This document shows positions 1-9,479 of a stretch of DNA of 37,929 nucleotides, piece after piece (the first letter of the stretch is position 1; each line of letters starts with the position of its first letter). The DNA lies in NCBI GenBank assembly GCA_036897095.1, contig JAYMSP010000987.1, forward strand, positions 1-37,929, read 5' to 3'. The DNA comes from Plantago elongata. Taxonomy: Eukaryota > Streptophyta > Magnoliopsida > Lamiales > Plantaginaceae. The notes under the pieces were generated by a model. The model did no database searches. It had not been told where the DNA came from and saw only the letters and a list, made by a program, of their open reading frames with translations. The translations under genes and the position numbers were made by a program.

Positions 1-553
1 CGCTCCACACAAATCATCCAATGATTTATGTCATCTCTTAGCCGCCCCCATCTTCCACGAAGCGAATCATGAGAATGTAATTTATCCATCCCGGTCATCA
101 TTCCTACCCTCTTGATATCCTCATACTTCTCCGCAACAAGACGGAACGATTTACAATACTTCTGATCCGTTCTAACAATAGCATTTTGACTAACCTCCAT
201 GTAGGCTGAGATGAGCCCCAAATCCCCACTCTCGTTGTATGGGTTGTTCCGTCCGGTTGTTGTGTTGGTTGCCGCTCCTTTGGTGGCTTTGGCTTTCCCA
301 CGCCTCCGAATCGGTTGTTTTTCCAGCTGTGTCTCCATCACGACCTCTTCTTCCGGTGTTTATGAAAAATTGGTGTTTGGGAGGATGGAGATTGGTAATT
401 TTGAGTGTAGGGATCTTGGAAGAAAGGTCGAACGACACTCGTTTGGGGACTCGGTTGGGGTGGGAAAACCGTGTTTTCGAAGTGAGCTTGCATGTACTTA
501 TGGTATTTTTGGGGTTTGTTTTATTTCAACCACTAAAAATACTCTGCGTCCAT
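1..553 (-). pseudogene. PIF/Harbinger-associated Myb/SANT-like ORF, broken and cut by window edge
   Basis: On the minus strand an open frame starts at an ATG at 338 and runs off the window, reading METQLEKQPIRRRGKAKATK, then AYMEVSQNAIVRTDQKYCKS and SLRGRWGRLRDDINHW. The pattern of conserved W/F residues, the TDQK segment and the SxxxRWxxLxxxxNxW ending match the Myb/SANT-like domain of the second ORF of plant PIF/Harbinger transposons, often labelled 'glutathione S-transferase T3-like'. Further upstream, frames from an ATG at 553 carry the low-complexity N-terminal part (…HFENTVFPPQPSPQ…), but they hold in-frame stops and need a frame change near 350. I therefore read it as a decayed DNA-transposon gene. 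A domesticated host gene with a shorter N-terminus starting at 338 is the alternative. The C-terminal half lies outside the window. Confidence 0.55.
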
Positions 554-885
554 CTCGCCGGAAAATGAAAGTGGAAATGGTGCTTTGGGAGAAGAGAGTT
601 TTTTAAGTTTAATTAAGAGAGAAATAGGAGTTGGAGATGGGATGAAGTAAAAAATATAAAGATTGGTCTCATTTTATAAATCTTGAAAAAACATAGCCGT
701 TGGTGATTTTTTTTTATTTCGTATTTTTGGAGATATTACCGTTTTAAAACGGATATAATTCGAATTCGGAAAATAAAATAAAAGAAGGCATTGACACGTG
801 GTAGACGCCGCACCGTCCTCCGCACCACAGGATGGTGCGGCGTCGTGCGGTGACCCATTGGGGCGAGTCTTAGCGTTGTTCAATG
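1..885 (-). mobile_element. Probable PIF/Harbinger DNA transposon remnant (right part)
   Basis: The broken SANT-like ORF is followed, on its 5' side, by a GC-rich segment at about 800-885 that stands out from AT-rich surroundings. It holds a perfect 11-bp inverted repeat (804-814 against 834-844, GACGCCGCACC and its complement, 19-bp loop). Next comes CCATTGGGGCGAGTCTTAG (856-874), which resembles the 'GAGCATCACCAATGGGGC' type terminus of plant Harbinger elements. The superfamily is supported mainly by the ORF. The exact terminus and the target duplication could not be fixed, and the other end is outside the window. Confidence 0.4.
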
Positions 886-2119
886 GCCGGGAAACTTGGG
901 CTTTATAGTGTAACAGACGGTTGAACGTGTTTGATGTTTAGCGGTTTATCCATTTCGTTAATGAATAGAATTGCAGTTTACGCTTCAACACGACAAGAGT
1001 ATTATAATCACTAATGACTAATGACGGTCCATGACGGAACCTGTTATAATCAATCAAATTAACATACAAAAGACTGATGATATAATTAAACAACAAAATT
1101 ATAACACTTCTTCTCCATTTACAATAATATAATAAATTTTTAATTATTATATTAGAGTGTCATTTCACTCATCAAAATCTTATTCACTATTGCACTTTAT
1201 TTAGCACTTCTTCTCTATTCTTCAGCAATTGACTATTAAAAAAACGTTCTTTCAAATTTTCTCCGCTCACAACGTCACACTACACTCATCACTCTTTCTG
1301 TGGTTTTACAGATGCAGTCCAAAATATGTTTTGTAAAACATGGTCGTATCAGCCTAGGTGAACGTTGCGGTTGTTAATTGGGTTGAAACAAAGAAACTAT
1401 GCCAGAATTGTTTAGATGATGTAAATGGTTTTTGGATAGTTTTAGATTTTGGTTTCTGAGTGTGTATTGTACCCATCAACAAGATCAAGACAATCAACAA
1501 GATCAAGACATTTCATGCATATGTATTTCATTTTTGCACATTAGTATTCGTCGTTCTTTTTAAAATATTACTATATGATGGATAGTTAGATATTTACTTT
1601 TATAACTATCTCACATAACTCCTTTAACTACTAGATGATGGATGCACTCACACCTTACAAGAAATAGTGCATATCTACATTTGTATATAAATTATTCATT
1701 TTAAGTTGTTCTAAGCCAACTTATCCAATAAAATTTTGTTACTTTTTAAATTAACTTATGTACATAAGTGTGTAAAAAAAATTTGCATTTACTTATTAAA
1801 GATATTAATGCCTCATGAATATAATATACAAGTTTGTATGTGATCTAAATTTAATTAATTTTATAAAATTTATAAGTAATGCGTTAATCTCGGTGTATCA
1901 TCTCTACTTAATTAATATGCTTGATTACTTGATTTGATTCGATACCACGTGCTCTAAACTGTAGCAAGGTCATCATCAACGACTAATAATCTCAATTAAT
2001 TACTCTAACTTACTATTTTCTAGTATCCGCAGTCCATCGTGACTGGCCGCCGTACGTGGATGGAAGGAAGCAAAATTGATTTCCAGATAACTAGTTATAA
2101 TCGCAACTAAATAGCATCT
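886..2119. other. AT-rich intergenic DNA, no gene seen
   Basis: No coding frame, RNA gene or complete element is supported here. The only ordered feature is a perfect two-copy tandem repeat of 18 bp at 1475-1510 (unit ATCAACAAGATCAAGACA). An imperfect AT palindrome lies near 1125-1155. Confidence 0.6.
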
Positions 2120-3299
2120 AAATCGTTCCATTTAACTCGATAAATAGTGACTTGACCTAAAATACACTTCAAATACCCCCACTTCAGTTTCATTAAAAAC
2201 ACATTTCACATTTTGTCAAAGCGTTTGTAGCCGAGTGGCAAGCTGAGATACCCCGTAACCATGAGGTCACGGGTTCGATTCCCCGAAATGGGTGATTATA
2301 TTCTCTGAATAGAGATTGGTGGTGATTTGCATTTGGAATCTATTGATAAATTCGACTTGTTCAATAATTGTAATTGTAATATTATATTTCATGTTAATTA
2401 ATTAAAAAAATAAAAAAAATAAAAATTTCATTCTAAACACAATTTCACCAAAATTCATCCAAACGCCCATTTAAATTATATACCAATCAGCCCCTTACAT
2501 TAATTTTATTCCTAATATATTATATTTATAATTAAATACAAATATATAAAATTTTATCTATATAAAAATCTCGAAAAACAATCCATTCTGATTCCATATT
2601 AGATTTATTGCTTATTAAGTAAGAAACAAATTAAACGGCAAACTAACTAGTCAGCTTACCTTGATAGTTGGATTCTATGAAACTTTGCAATAGTTTTTTT
2701 TAGATGATAAACTAGTTAATTTGTTAAATTTTTTAAAATCGGAGCTAGTAAAATTATTATTTTAAAATTAAGTTTAAAGAAATTGTCATCTACTAGCTGC
2801 CTATATAGACATGCAATAAATGCATATGTGCGTGTTGTGGTTATTTTTGGCTAAGTTTGGAGCATATTGATCAAGTTGCAGAGTATATATGCATGCCAAG
2901 TTGCCTACAAATCAAATTAAAGCTTGTGTGTGTATGGTATTCATTCATATCCAAATGAAAAAAGAACTTTTGTCAACTCCTATCTATCCCACTTGCATCA
3001 TATCATGGTTTTCAGCATTTTTTTTGTTGCTTCCTCATTCAGGATCTAGATATCTATCTAAGAGTAACAAATTAATGTTATATATATCGACTCGAGGCCT
3101 ATAGTATATATCAATCACGGGATTGGTTGCGAGTGGAGATAGGGAAATGATTGGTATAGAATTTGAATGGTCATTTGAATGAATTTTGATAAAATTGTGT
3201 TTGGAATGAAATTGAAATATAGTATTTGAAATGTATTTTAGGCCAAATTACTGTTTATCGAGTCAAATTGACCGATTACATTATTTTCCAAACAGCCCC
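2120..3299. mobile_element. Long-TIR DNA element (MITE-like), interrupted by a SINE
   Basis: The reverse complement of about 3142-3280 matches the left side in two blocks. Block one is 2120-2220 (for example TTTAACTCGATAAATAGTGA against TTTGACTCGATAAACAGTAA). Block two is 2426-2498 (for example CATTCTAAACACAATTTCAC against CATTCCAAACACAATTTTAT). Together they make an imperfect terminal inverted repeat of about 140 bp, split on the left by a SINE-like insert. The right edge carries CCAAACAGCCCC (3288-3299), that is GGGGCTGTTTGG read inward, a common start of plant MITEs. The left terminus is decayed, so its edge is approximate. The interior is AT-rich with no transposase, so the element was non-autonomous. 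Superfamily (hAT or Harbinger/Tourist) is undecided because no target duplication is clear. Confidence 0.6.
2221..2425 (+). mobile_element. tRNA-derived SINE inserted in the TIR element
   Basis: A polymerase III promoter is visible: A box TAGCCGAGTGG at 2228-2238 and B box GGTTCGATTCC at 2272-2282, 33 bases apart. The stretch between (CATGAGGTCACGGGTTCGA) looks like the anticodon and T-arm region of a tRNA. The 5' GCGTTTG cannot pair with sequence after the T arm as an acceptor stem, so this is not a working tRNA. About 110 bp of unrelated body and an A-rich tail (2400-2425) follow, which is SINE architecture. The host element is duplicated around it: TTTCATTAAAAACACATTTC at 2188 and TTTCATTCTAAACACAATTT at 2426, as expected of an aged target-site duplication. 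A tRNA pseudogene fused to other sequence is the alternative. Confidence 0.55.
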
Positions 3300-4830
3300 T
3301 TGAAATTTTCAAGGTTTGTAAAAATTAATCAAGTAAAATACTACTCAGCTCCGCCAACAACCTTACAATTTTCCAATGGTATTCATAACAAACCTATTTT
3401 CCTCAAAGTTTGACGAGGGATTTGATTGGAGTTCAAACATACACCAAGTCGCCGGTTGTTTTTATCGAATTTGCATAATTCTTTTGAATTATATGTTCTT
3501 TTTTTAATTTCTCACTGATATCCAACTTATACGACTAATCCATTCGAACACTATCGAACCCTTTTTAGAGGACGACTCTCTCAACAATGCTTTTTACATT
3601 CGATATTTTGTAAAAGTGAGCTCAATGTTTTCCACTATTTGAGCCAACGATCATTGATTCGAATTATATGTTTACTAGCATTATGATAGATGTGTTATTT
3701 GAAATTGAGTGGAACATCATGTCATATAATGCAGTTGCTACCTGCTGGTCTATCTGATAGATGTACTTGGCCAGTTTTTCGTACTTATGTCGCAATGATC
3801 TTAGATTCTTACTCCACATTTCAGAAAATTCATGCATGTGTCTTCAATGAGTGTTCTTTCTTTGTAGTTAATACCAGTAATTAACCAGAACTAGAGTAAA
3901 TAGTTTCACATTCACAAGTCATAAATTACATAAGTGAGAATTCGAAGTCCCAAAAACCTTCCAATCCAATTAATTGATTATAAAAAAAAAATGCATAACT
4001 TTGAATCTGGCCAATTTCTTACTGCTACCTAATTAATTGCTCAAGTTTGATTTTTTAAATTGAATATGCAAAAACGAATTATCCATCTTGGTAAAAAGAA
4101 AAAAATATAGCATAAGGAATACCCTACATAAAACACAACCCTATAAAATGGCATAAGGAATATTCCAAAATTACCATCCAAACCAATAAGAGAAGCAACA
4201 CATTGCATTATTTTCAACTTTTTAAACTCTTAACGGACTACAATCTACTCACAAATAATTAAATACTGTAAAAATAACTTTTAAAAAATTATTGTAAATT
4301 AAGTATAATTGATTATACATATATAACATATATTTTAATTACTTTTCCATTATGCTTTAGGACTAATTTATCTTCATACCGAAATTAACATAAATTAATA
4401 AATATGAAATGGAACCTTGCACAGAATAAATAATTTATTTTGAATTACTTTAAAAATTACTACGATTACAAGTAATACAATTTATTTCAACAAAATGTGA
4501 AAATAGTTCCATGGACGGATTATGAAAGGGCATACGAGGCCTTGGATCCAATAAAATTTTGAACATATTTTCTGATAATTAAATAGTTCGCCTCCAACCT
4601 ACATACTCACACACCCTGCCTTAAACTTTAAATTCTGAATTCACAATCGAAATCACACACCAAACCATCCCATTCCTATGTCATTAACCCCTCACAATTA
4701 AAAAATTCAATGGGGGTCACCCTCACCTCCTCATACACCCCTATAATAATGCTCCTATTTTATTCACATTACAATTTTCTAATTATTTATTTGACTTATA
4801 AAAACAAAAGTAATTAAAAATAGATAGAAT
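3300..4830. other. Intergenic DNA, no gene seen
   Basis: This is AT-rich sequence between the TIR element and the EIN3-like promoter. Short open frames at 3231-3413 and 3690-3884 have no recognisable domain and no splice partners. A 12-bp direct repeat (GCATAAGGAATA) occurs at about 4110 and 4151. Its last few hundred bases probably hold upstream regulatory sequence for the EIN3-like gene, but I can name no specific site. Confidence 0.5.
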
Positions 4831-4837
4831 TTTGGTG

Positions 4838-4845
4838 TATAAATA
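4838..4845 (+). promoter_or_regulatory. TATA box of the EIN3-like gene
   Basis: TATAAATA lies about 30 bp before a pyrimidine-rich leader (CTCTCTCTTTCC then a CTT run at 4902-4923) that looks like a plant 5'UTR. This puts the start of transcription near 4870. It is inferred from position and sequence only. Confidence 0.5.
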
Positions 4846-4901
4846 CAAAAACTATGCAGCCTTTGGCATCATTTTCTTCATACCGGTTGCCTCTCTCTTT
4901 C

Positions 4902-4923
4902 CTTCTTCTTCTTCTTCTTCTTC
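4902..4923 (+). repeat. (CTT)n microsatellite in the EIN3-like 5' leader
   Basis: An uninterrupted CTT/TTC run of about seven units sits in the presumed first exon of the EIN3-like transcript. Pyrimidine-rich leaders of this kind are usual in plant 5'UTRs. Confidence 0.8.
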
Positions 4924-5004
4924 AACTCTTGTCTGTGAGCTGGTCAATATTCTGCAGTGGAGCAAAGAACTTCGATTTGACCACACAACAATTCTCTTTG
5001 TGAG

Positions 5005-5813
5005 GTAATCACCTGAAGTAATTCATTTCCAGAAAATTCTTCTTCATTTCTTCTTAGAATTGTCTTTCTTTCCGTGTTACTATTTGATTTCATTGGATTG
5101 TCTATCGCAGTAAGCCCAAAGTTATGATTTTTCGGTTGATTTGTTGCCCCATGTTTGCTCTTACTGCTTTTCTTGAGGTGGGTTTTGGATAAAGACGTGT
5201 TCTTTCTTCTTGCTGAGTCTGTAGCTCATCAACATGGTATATAAGTATAACTATATATTGTCCAAAGAGCAAAGTCTTGTTTCTTGAGTTTTCTAGGCTA
5301 GTGATTTTGTTTGGTTAGTTTGTAGCTTTGTAAACAACAGAGTCGACTCAATGACTAGAAGATTTATCTCTTTGATGGTTCTGTTGTGTAGCTATGTAAG
5401 TATCTGATGGTAGTTTTGGATGCTGATTGCTGTTGAATTTATAGTGAAGTGTTGTTTGTAAAGAAGTGATTTTTATGAAGAAGTGCAAAAAGTTTATGGG
5501 ATTGTGAAAATCTTGATGAGATAAACTCATGGAAAAAGTCTGTTTTCATTTGACTTTCTGTGTAATCTCTGATCAGATCTGGATGTCTTTCTACAATTCT
5601 ACTCTTCTTTATCTTTCAGCTAAAGTTTCTGTTCATTATTGATGTTATATTTCACCTTCAGCTTTAAAGTTATTAAAAAGGGGTTTTTGTATTCGGTAAT
5701 ATGGTCATTGACTGTGTGATCTGAAATGTTTCCTTTCCCAATAGATAATTCTTTCATTCTTTGTCTTTTTTTCTTTGAAGTTATCATAATCTGATCATAT
5801 CCCATCTTTGTAG
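5005..5813 (+). other. 5'UTR intron of the EIN3-like gene
   Basis: A donor GAG|GTAATC at 5005 and a pyrimidine-rich acceptor ATCTTTGTAG|GTGTGAG ending at 5813 bound an 809-bp T-rich stretch between the presumed leader exon and the ATG at 5929. EIN3/EIL genes typically have an intronless coding region with an intron in the 5'UTR, which fits. cDNA would confirm the junctions. Confidence 0.55.
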
Positions 5814-5928
5814 GTGTGAGCTGCTGGTTTCCTATTTAATATCTGTTTCTCAACCTCTGGGTAGAACAACAAGAGTTCAACTTCTACACAAATATCAGAA
5901 TTGTGTTTTTTAATCTTGTGCCATAAAG

Positions 5929-7770
5929 ATGATGATGTTTGAAGATATGGGGTTTGGTTGTGGTGATTTTGATTTCTTCTCCTCAGCTCCTATGAAAGAA
6001 GCAGGCATAGGCATGTGTCCTCCAAAGTCCTCTGAGCCAGATCCTGATATGGAGACTGAGCAAGAGCCAGTTGTGGAGGATGACTATACAGATGAAGATA
6101 TCGATGTAGATGAGCTTGAGAGGCGTGTGTGGAGGGACAAGATGCGAATAAAAAGGCTGAAAGAGATGAATAAAGGCAAAGAAGGTCTTGATGTTGCTAA
6201 GCTGCGGCAGTCGCAAGAGCAAGCAAGGAGGAAGAAGATGTCCAGGGCTCAAGACGGCATCTTGAAGTACATGTTGAAGATGATGGAGGTTTGCAAGGCT
6301 CAAGGTTTTGTTTATGGCATCATTCCTGAGAAAGGCAAACCGGTGAGCGGGGCTTCCGACAATCTACGAGAGTGGTGGAAGGATAAGGTCCGTTTTGACA
6401 GGAACGGACCGGCTGCTATAGCGAAGTACCAAGTGGAGAATGCGATCCCTGGAAAGAATGATGGGTTTAATCCTGTGGGTCCAACGCCGCACACTCTTCA
6501 AGAACTCCAAGATACTACACTTGGTTCACTCCTATCGGCCCTTATGCAGCACTGTGATCCCCCACAGAGACGGTTTCCTCTGGAAAAGGGTGTTTCGCCT
6601 CCTTGGTGGCCCAGTGGCAAGGAAGAGTGGTGGCATCAGCTCGGACTGCAGAAGGAGCAGGGCCCACCGCCTTATAAGAAGCCACATGATTTGAAAAAAG
6701 CGTGGAAAGTGGGTGTCTTAACAGCGGTTATCAAACATATATCTCCGGATATTGCTAAGATCCGGAAATTGGTTAGGCAGTCCAAGTGCTTGCAGGATAA
6801 GATGACGGCTAAAGAGAGTGCAACTTGGCTGGCTATTATCAACCAAGAGGAAGCATTGGCTCGAGAACTTTACCCTGACAGGTGTCTGCCTCTGAACTCG
6901 TCCAGTGGTAGTGGTAGTTATGTCACGTATGATAATGGTGAGTATGATGTTGAAGGGGCAGAAAACGAGTCTAGCTTTGATGTACACGAGCAGAAACCAA
7001 ATCCTCTCAGTTTGATGAATCTTGGGATGGATAAGTTCCAAAACAGGATTCTTCCGGTTCAACAAGAATCTCTTGGCATCAGAACTGAACCGATCACCAA
7101 CTTGGATTTCTCCAAGAAGAGAAAGCTTGTAAATGAACCGAACCTGATTGTGGATCAGAAGGTTTACACCTGCGAGTTCCTTCCATGCCCACATAGTGAA
7201 CTCCGTCATGGTTTTGCAGACAGAATTTCCAGAGACAGCCATCAAATTTCTTGCGCCTACAGAAGTTCATCCGAGTTTGGGATTTCAAGCTTCAACACAA
7301 ATGAAGTCAAGCCTGTCTTTCCTCAATCATTTGTTCAGCCAAAGCCAGCTGTGAACCACCATCCTACTCAAACTCAACCCTCTTTCGACTTGTCAGGTCT
7401 TGGAGTTCCTGAAGATGGGCAAAGAATGATCACTGAGCTTATGTCCTTGTACGATGACAATGTTCAAGGAAACAAGATTCAACGTAATTCTTGCAGCGAT
7501 ACATCCAATAAGGGGCAGATCAGCTATGGTCACAATCAAGGAATCATGCTGGAGAACATCCCAAGCAATCCTCCTATATTCTCAACACAAGATCGGTTCA
7601 ACTCGGGAAAGCTCATGACTCCATCTTTCAACCTCAACCCAACTGAAAATTTCCAAATGATGTTTAATTCACCATTTAACATGTCTTCGGTCGATTATCC
7701 TGAGAATTTCCCTGGCGTTCGAAGACAGAACAGTAACATGCCGAAGCAGGATGTTCCAATGTGGTTCTAG
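5929..7770 (+). CDS. EIL: ETHYLENE INSENSITIVE 3-like transcription factor
   Basis: Single-exon CDS of 613 aa, close to EIN3/EIL1 length. EIN3 proteins are nuclear and bind EIN3-binding sites to switch on ethylene-response genes; EBF1/2 F-box proteins target them for decay when ethylene is absent. Visible parts: acidic N-terminus (residues 40-62, rich in E/D); basic domain [20 protein letters not shown] (65-84); a second basic patch [20 protein letters not shown] (99-118); the core [20 protein letters not shown] (148-167), a hallmark of the DNA-binding domain; a proline/tryptophan segment ([16 protein letters not shown], 224-239); and [20 protein letters not shown] (250-269). The C-terminal half is Q/N/S-rich as in the family. 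The start is the first of three consecutive Met codons, [10 protein letters not shown], matching the usual EIN3 N-terminus. No break is seen. Whether it is the EIN3 or an EIL paralogue cannot be decided here. Confidence 0.96.
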   Translation: MMMFEDMGFGCGDFDFFSSAPMKEAGIGMCPPKSSEPDPDMETEQEPVVEDDYTDEDIDVDELERRVWRDKMRIKRLKEMNKGKEGLDVAKLRQSQEQARRKKMSRAQDGILKYMLKMMEVCKAQGFVYGIIPEKGKPVSGASDNLREWWKDKVRFDRNGPAAIAKYQVENAIPGKNDGFNPVGPTPHTLQELQDTTLGSLLSALMQHCDPPQRRFPLEKGVSPPWWPSGKEEWWHQLGLQKEQGPPPYKKPHDLKKAWKVGVLTAVIKHISPDIAKIRKLVRQSKCLQDKMTAKESATWLAIINQEEALARELYPDRCLPLNSSSGSGSYVTYDNGEYDVEGAENESSFDVHEQKPNPLSLMNLGMDKFQNRILPVQQESLGIRTEPITNLDFSKKRKLVNEPNLIVDQKVYTCEFLPCPHSELRHGFADRISRDSHQISCAYRSSSEFGISSFNTNEVKPVFPQSFVQPKPAVNHHPTQTQPSFDLSGLGVPEDGQRMITELMSLYDDNVQGNKIQRNSCSDTSNKGQISYGHNQGIMLENIPSNPPIFSTQDRFNSGKLMTPSFNLNPTENFQMMFNSPFNMSSVDYPENFPGVRRQNSNMPKQDVPMWF

Positions 7771-8526
7771 GAAGAAGTTGGGTATAATATCCAAGTTATA
7801 TACACTGTCTTATGTTACATTAGTTGTGAAGGCCGAAGAGCCTAACATAACGATCCGAGTGTTTTCATGTTAACCGCTTGGTTAGACCGGGCGTTACGTT
7901 ATCTTTGGTTGTAATAAGTTAGTAGGATATGGTCATTCTAGTAATGCTATAGGGGATAGAAGAGCTAAAGGTGTTATAGCATGAATAAGCTATAGTTTTC
8001 TTTGTACTGTTTGTTTGTTTGTTGCAAGATTTTTATGCGATGTGTAATGAAAGTTCCTGGAAATGTCTATAGAACTTGCTGTGTTTTGTTGACTGAAGAG
8101 GTTTGTTTGGATGTCCAATTCACTTGCTTTCTTTGGTCCCATGATGTCTATTAGAGTAAGTTTGAGAGTAATTTGGTCTTTATTGCATCATTATTACAAA
8201 GGATGTTTTCCCTGGATGGCCCATAAAGTTTGGCTAAGTGTTTGAACAGGTCCACCTTATCCAGTTGATGTTACTTCCCCATTGGTCCTCATCTATGAAT
8301 TATTATCAGTGATGTTAATGTTACAAGGAATGCACGTGTATTGCTGCTCTCAACTTTTGACCAAGTCGGTGTTTACTTGGTAATTAGTCCCTAAGGAAAT
8401 ACTCGCATACCTTAAATTTATAAAAAAAGAAAAGAATGATTTTATTTTGTAATACTTCTAATAATTTCAAGTTTCACCTCCAATCTTGACTACACTCCTG
8501 AATAAGTTTTCAATTTCATGAGATTA
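7771..8526 (+). other. 3'UTR of the EIN3-like gene, then intergenic DNA
   Basis: The 3'UTR probably extends to about 8070-8100: the sequence after the stop is T/G-rich, with several TTTGT-type upstream elements (8000-8030). No AATAAA is obvious, which is common in plants. From about 8100 to 8526 I see no gene or repeat. Confidence 0.4.
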
Positions 8527-8738
8527 ATAGGTCCGATTTTAAATTATTATAATAAACTAGAAGTCAGTATTTCAGTAGTTGTTTGTTATACGATTCAAAT
8601 GGACAAAACCCGATTCAAATGGCCTGTTTTGTATAGGTCCGACTTTAAATTCCTATAATAAACTAGAAGACAATATTTCAGGGTCGGTTTGTTATACGAT
8701 TTAAATGGGCAAAGATTCAAATGACCAGTATTTCATTC
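8527..8738 (+). repeat. Tandem duplication (period 106 bp) carrying part of a MITE
   Basis: Two direct copies start with ATAGGTCCGA at 8527 and 8633. Each runs through AATAAACTAGAAG…ATATTTCAG into the left end of a small inverted-repeat element (TTTGTTATACGATTCAAATG / TTTGTTATACGATTTAAATG). The first copy stops inside the element; the second continues to its end. They differ at several positions, so the event is not recent. Confidence 0.7.
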
Positions 8739-8780
8739 GAATCGAATTTTATCTATTTGAATCGTATAAAAAACAACCCC
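8681..8780. mobile_element. ~100-bp MITE, copy 1 (complete)
   Basis: Terminal inverted repeats: GGGTCGGTTTGTTATACGAT at 8681-8700 matches the complement of the right end, ATCGTATAAAAAACAACCCC (8761-8780), with the similarity continuing inward. It is too short to code for anything. A second member of the same family lies at 11704-11800. No clear target duplication was found. Confidence 0.6.
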
Positions 8781-9066
8781 TCGGTCATTTTGTGTAATTT
8801 ACATTTTGAGAAAGGAAAAGGAAAGAACTTTTGACTACGTGACGCTTTATTGTTCCAATGATAACGATTAGTAGATCGTTTGAGATGTGATTACCTAACT
8901 ACCAAAGGATCTGGATCCTTAAGTTGGAAATAGTGAATCGGCTTAAATGTTGTTATTTCATGTCATTCGAGTATTTTTAGACATGAATTCCATTATGTCT
9001 TTATCGAGCTTCTTTAATTTTTAATGGACAATTAAAATCCATTAAATTTGCTAGACTTTTTTACGA

Positions 9067-9091
9067 TCAGGTAGGTTTTCGTCCTACCTGA
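9067..9091. repeat. Perfect 9-bp hairpin
   Basis: TCAGGTAGG (9067-9075), a 7-base loop, and its exact complement CCTACCTGA (9083-9091). It lies just left of the 9105-9465 foldback and may be its degraded end. I see no T-run or coding context to make it a terminator. Confidence 0.5.
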
Positions 9092-9104
9092 CAACAAGCA
9101 GTAA

Positions 9105-9465
9105 ATAAAAAATTGACATATTTATTACGTTAAATTTTAAAAAACTAAAATTAAAAAATTATAATTCTTAAAAAATATTATTGTAATTTTAAAAATATTT
9201 TAGAAGATAAATTTAAATATTTTAATTAATTCATATATATATATATTTTTTCTAATTTAAATATTCATAAGACGAAAAAGCGATGAGGTGTTGTCAAGGT
9301 GGTAAGTCGGTTGTCCTTTCACTTTATGAATATTTAAATTTTAAAATATAAATATAAATAAAAAAATCAATTTACCTTCTATAATATTTTTTAATTGAAA
9401 TGATATTTTTTTAAATTATTTATTTTTTATTTTAGTATTTTAATATCTAACGGAATAAAATGGTG
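9105..9465. mobile_element. Foldback element with arms of about 150-170 bp
   Basis: The left arm (9105-9280) and the reverse complement of the right arm (about 9310-9465) align almost throughout. At the inner edge AATTTAAATATTCATAA is matched perfectly (17 bp); further out AATATTTTAGAAGATAAATT pairs with AATATTATAGAAGGTAAATT and ATTACGTTA with ATTCCGTTA. The loop (about 9272-9325) is a non-AT-rich stretch, GCGATGAGGTGTTGTCAAGG and following. There is no coding sequence. Such structures are typical of MITEs. Arms this AT-rich weaken the outer alignment, but the inner match is clear. Confidence 0.6.
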
Positions 9466-9479
9466 AACGACTATCTATT

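Noticed and set aside
2221-2297. Functional nuclear tRNA gene
   Set aside because: A and B boxes are good, but the 5' end cannot pair with the 3' side as an acceptor stem and the anticodon stem is poor. An A-rich tail and flanking duplication point to a SINE.
2889-3104. 71-codon plus-strand frame
   Set aside because: It lies inside the non-coding interior of the long-TIR element and has no recognisable domain.
5983-7354. Several frames overlapping the EIN3-like CDS (both strands)
   Set aside because: They are antisense and alternate-frame shadows of a strongly conserved coding region.
9292-9330. tRNA-like segment (GTGTTGTCAAGGTGGTAAGT)
   Set aside because: It resembles the 5' part of a tRNA-Gln, but no B box or pairing arms follow; it is the loop of a foldback.
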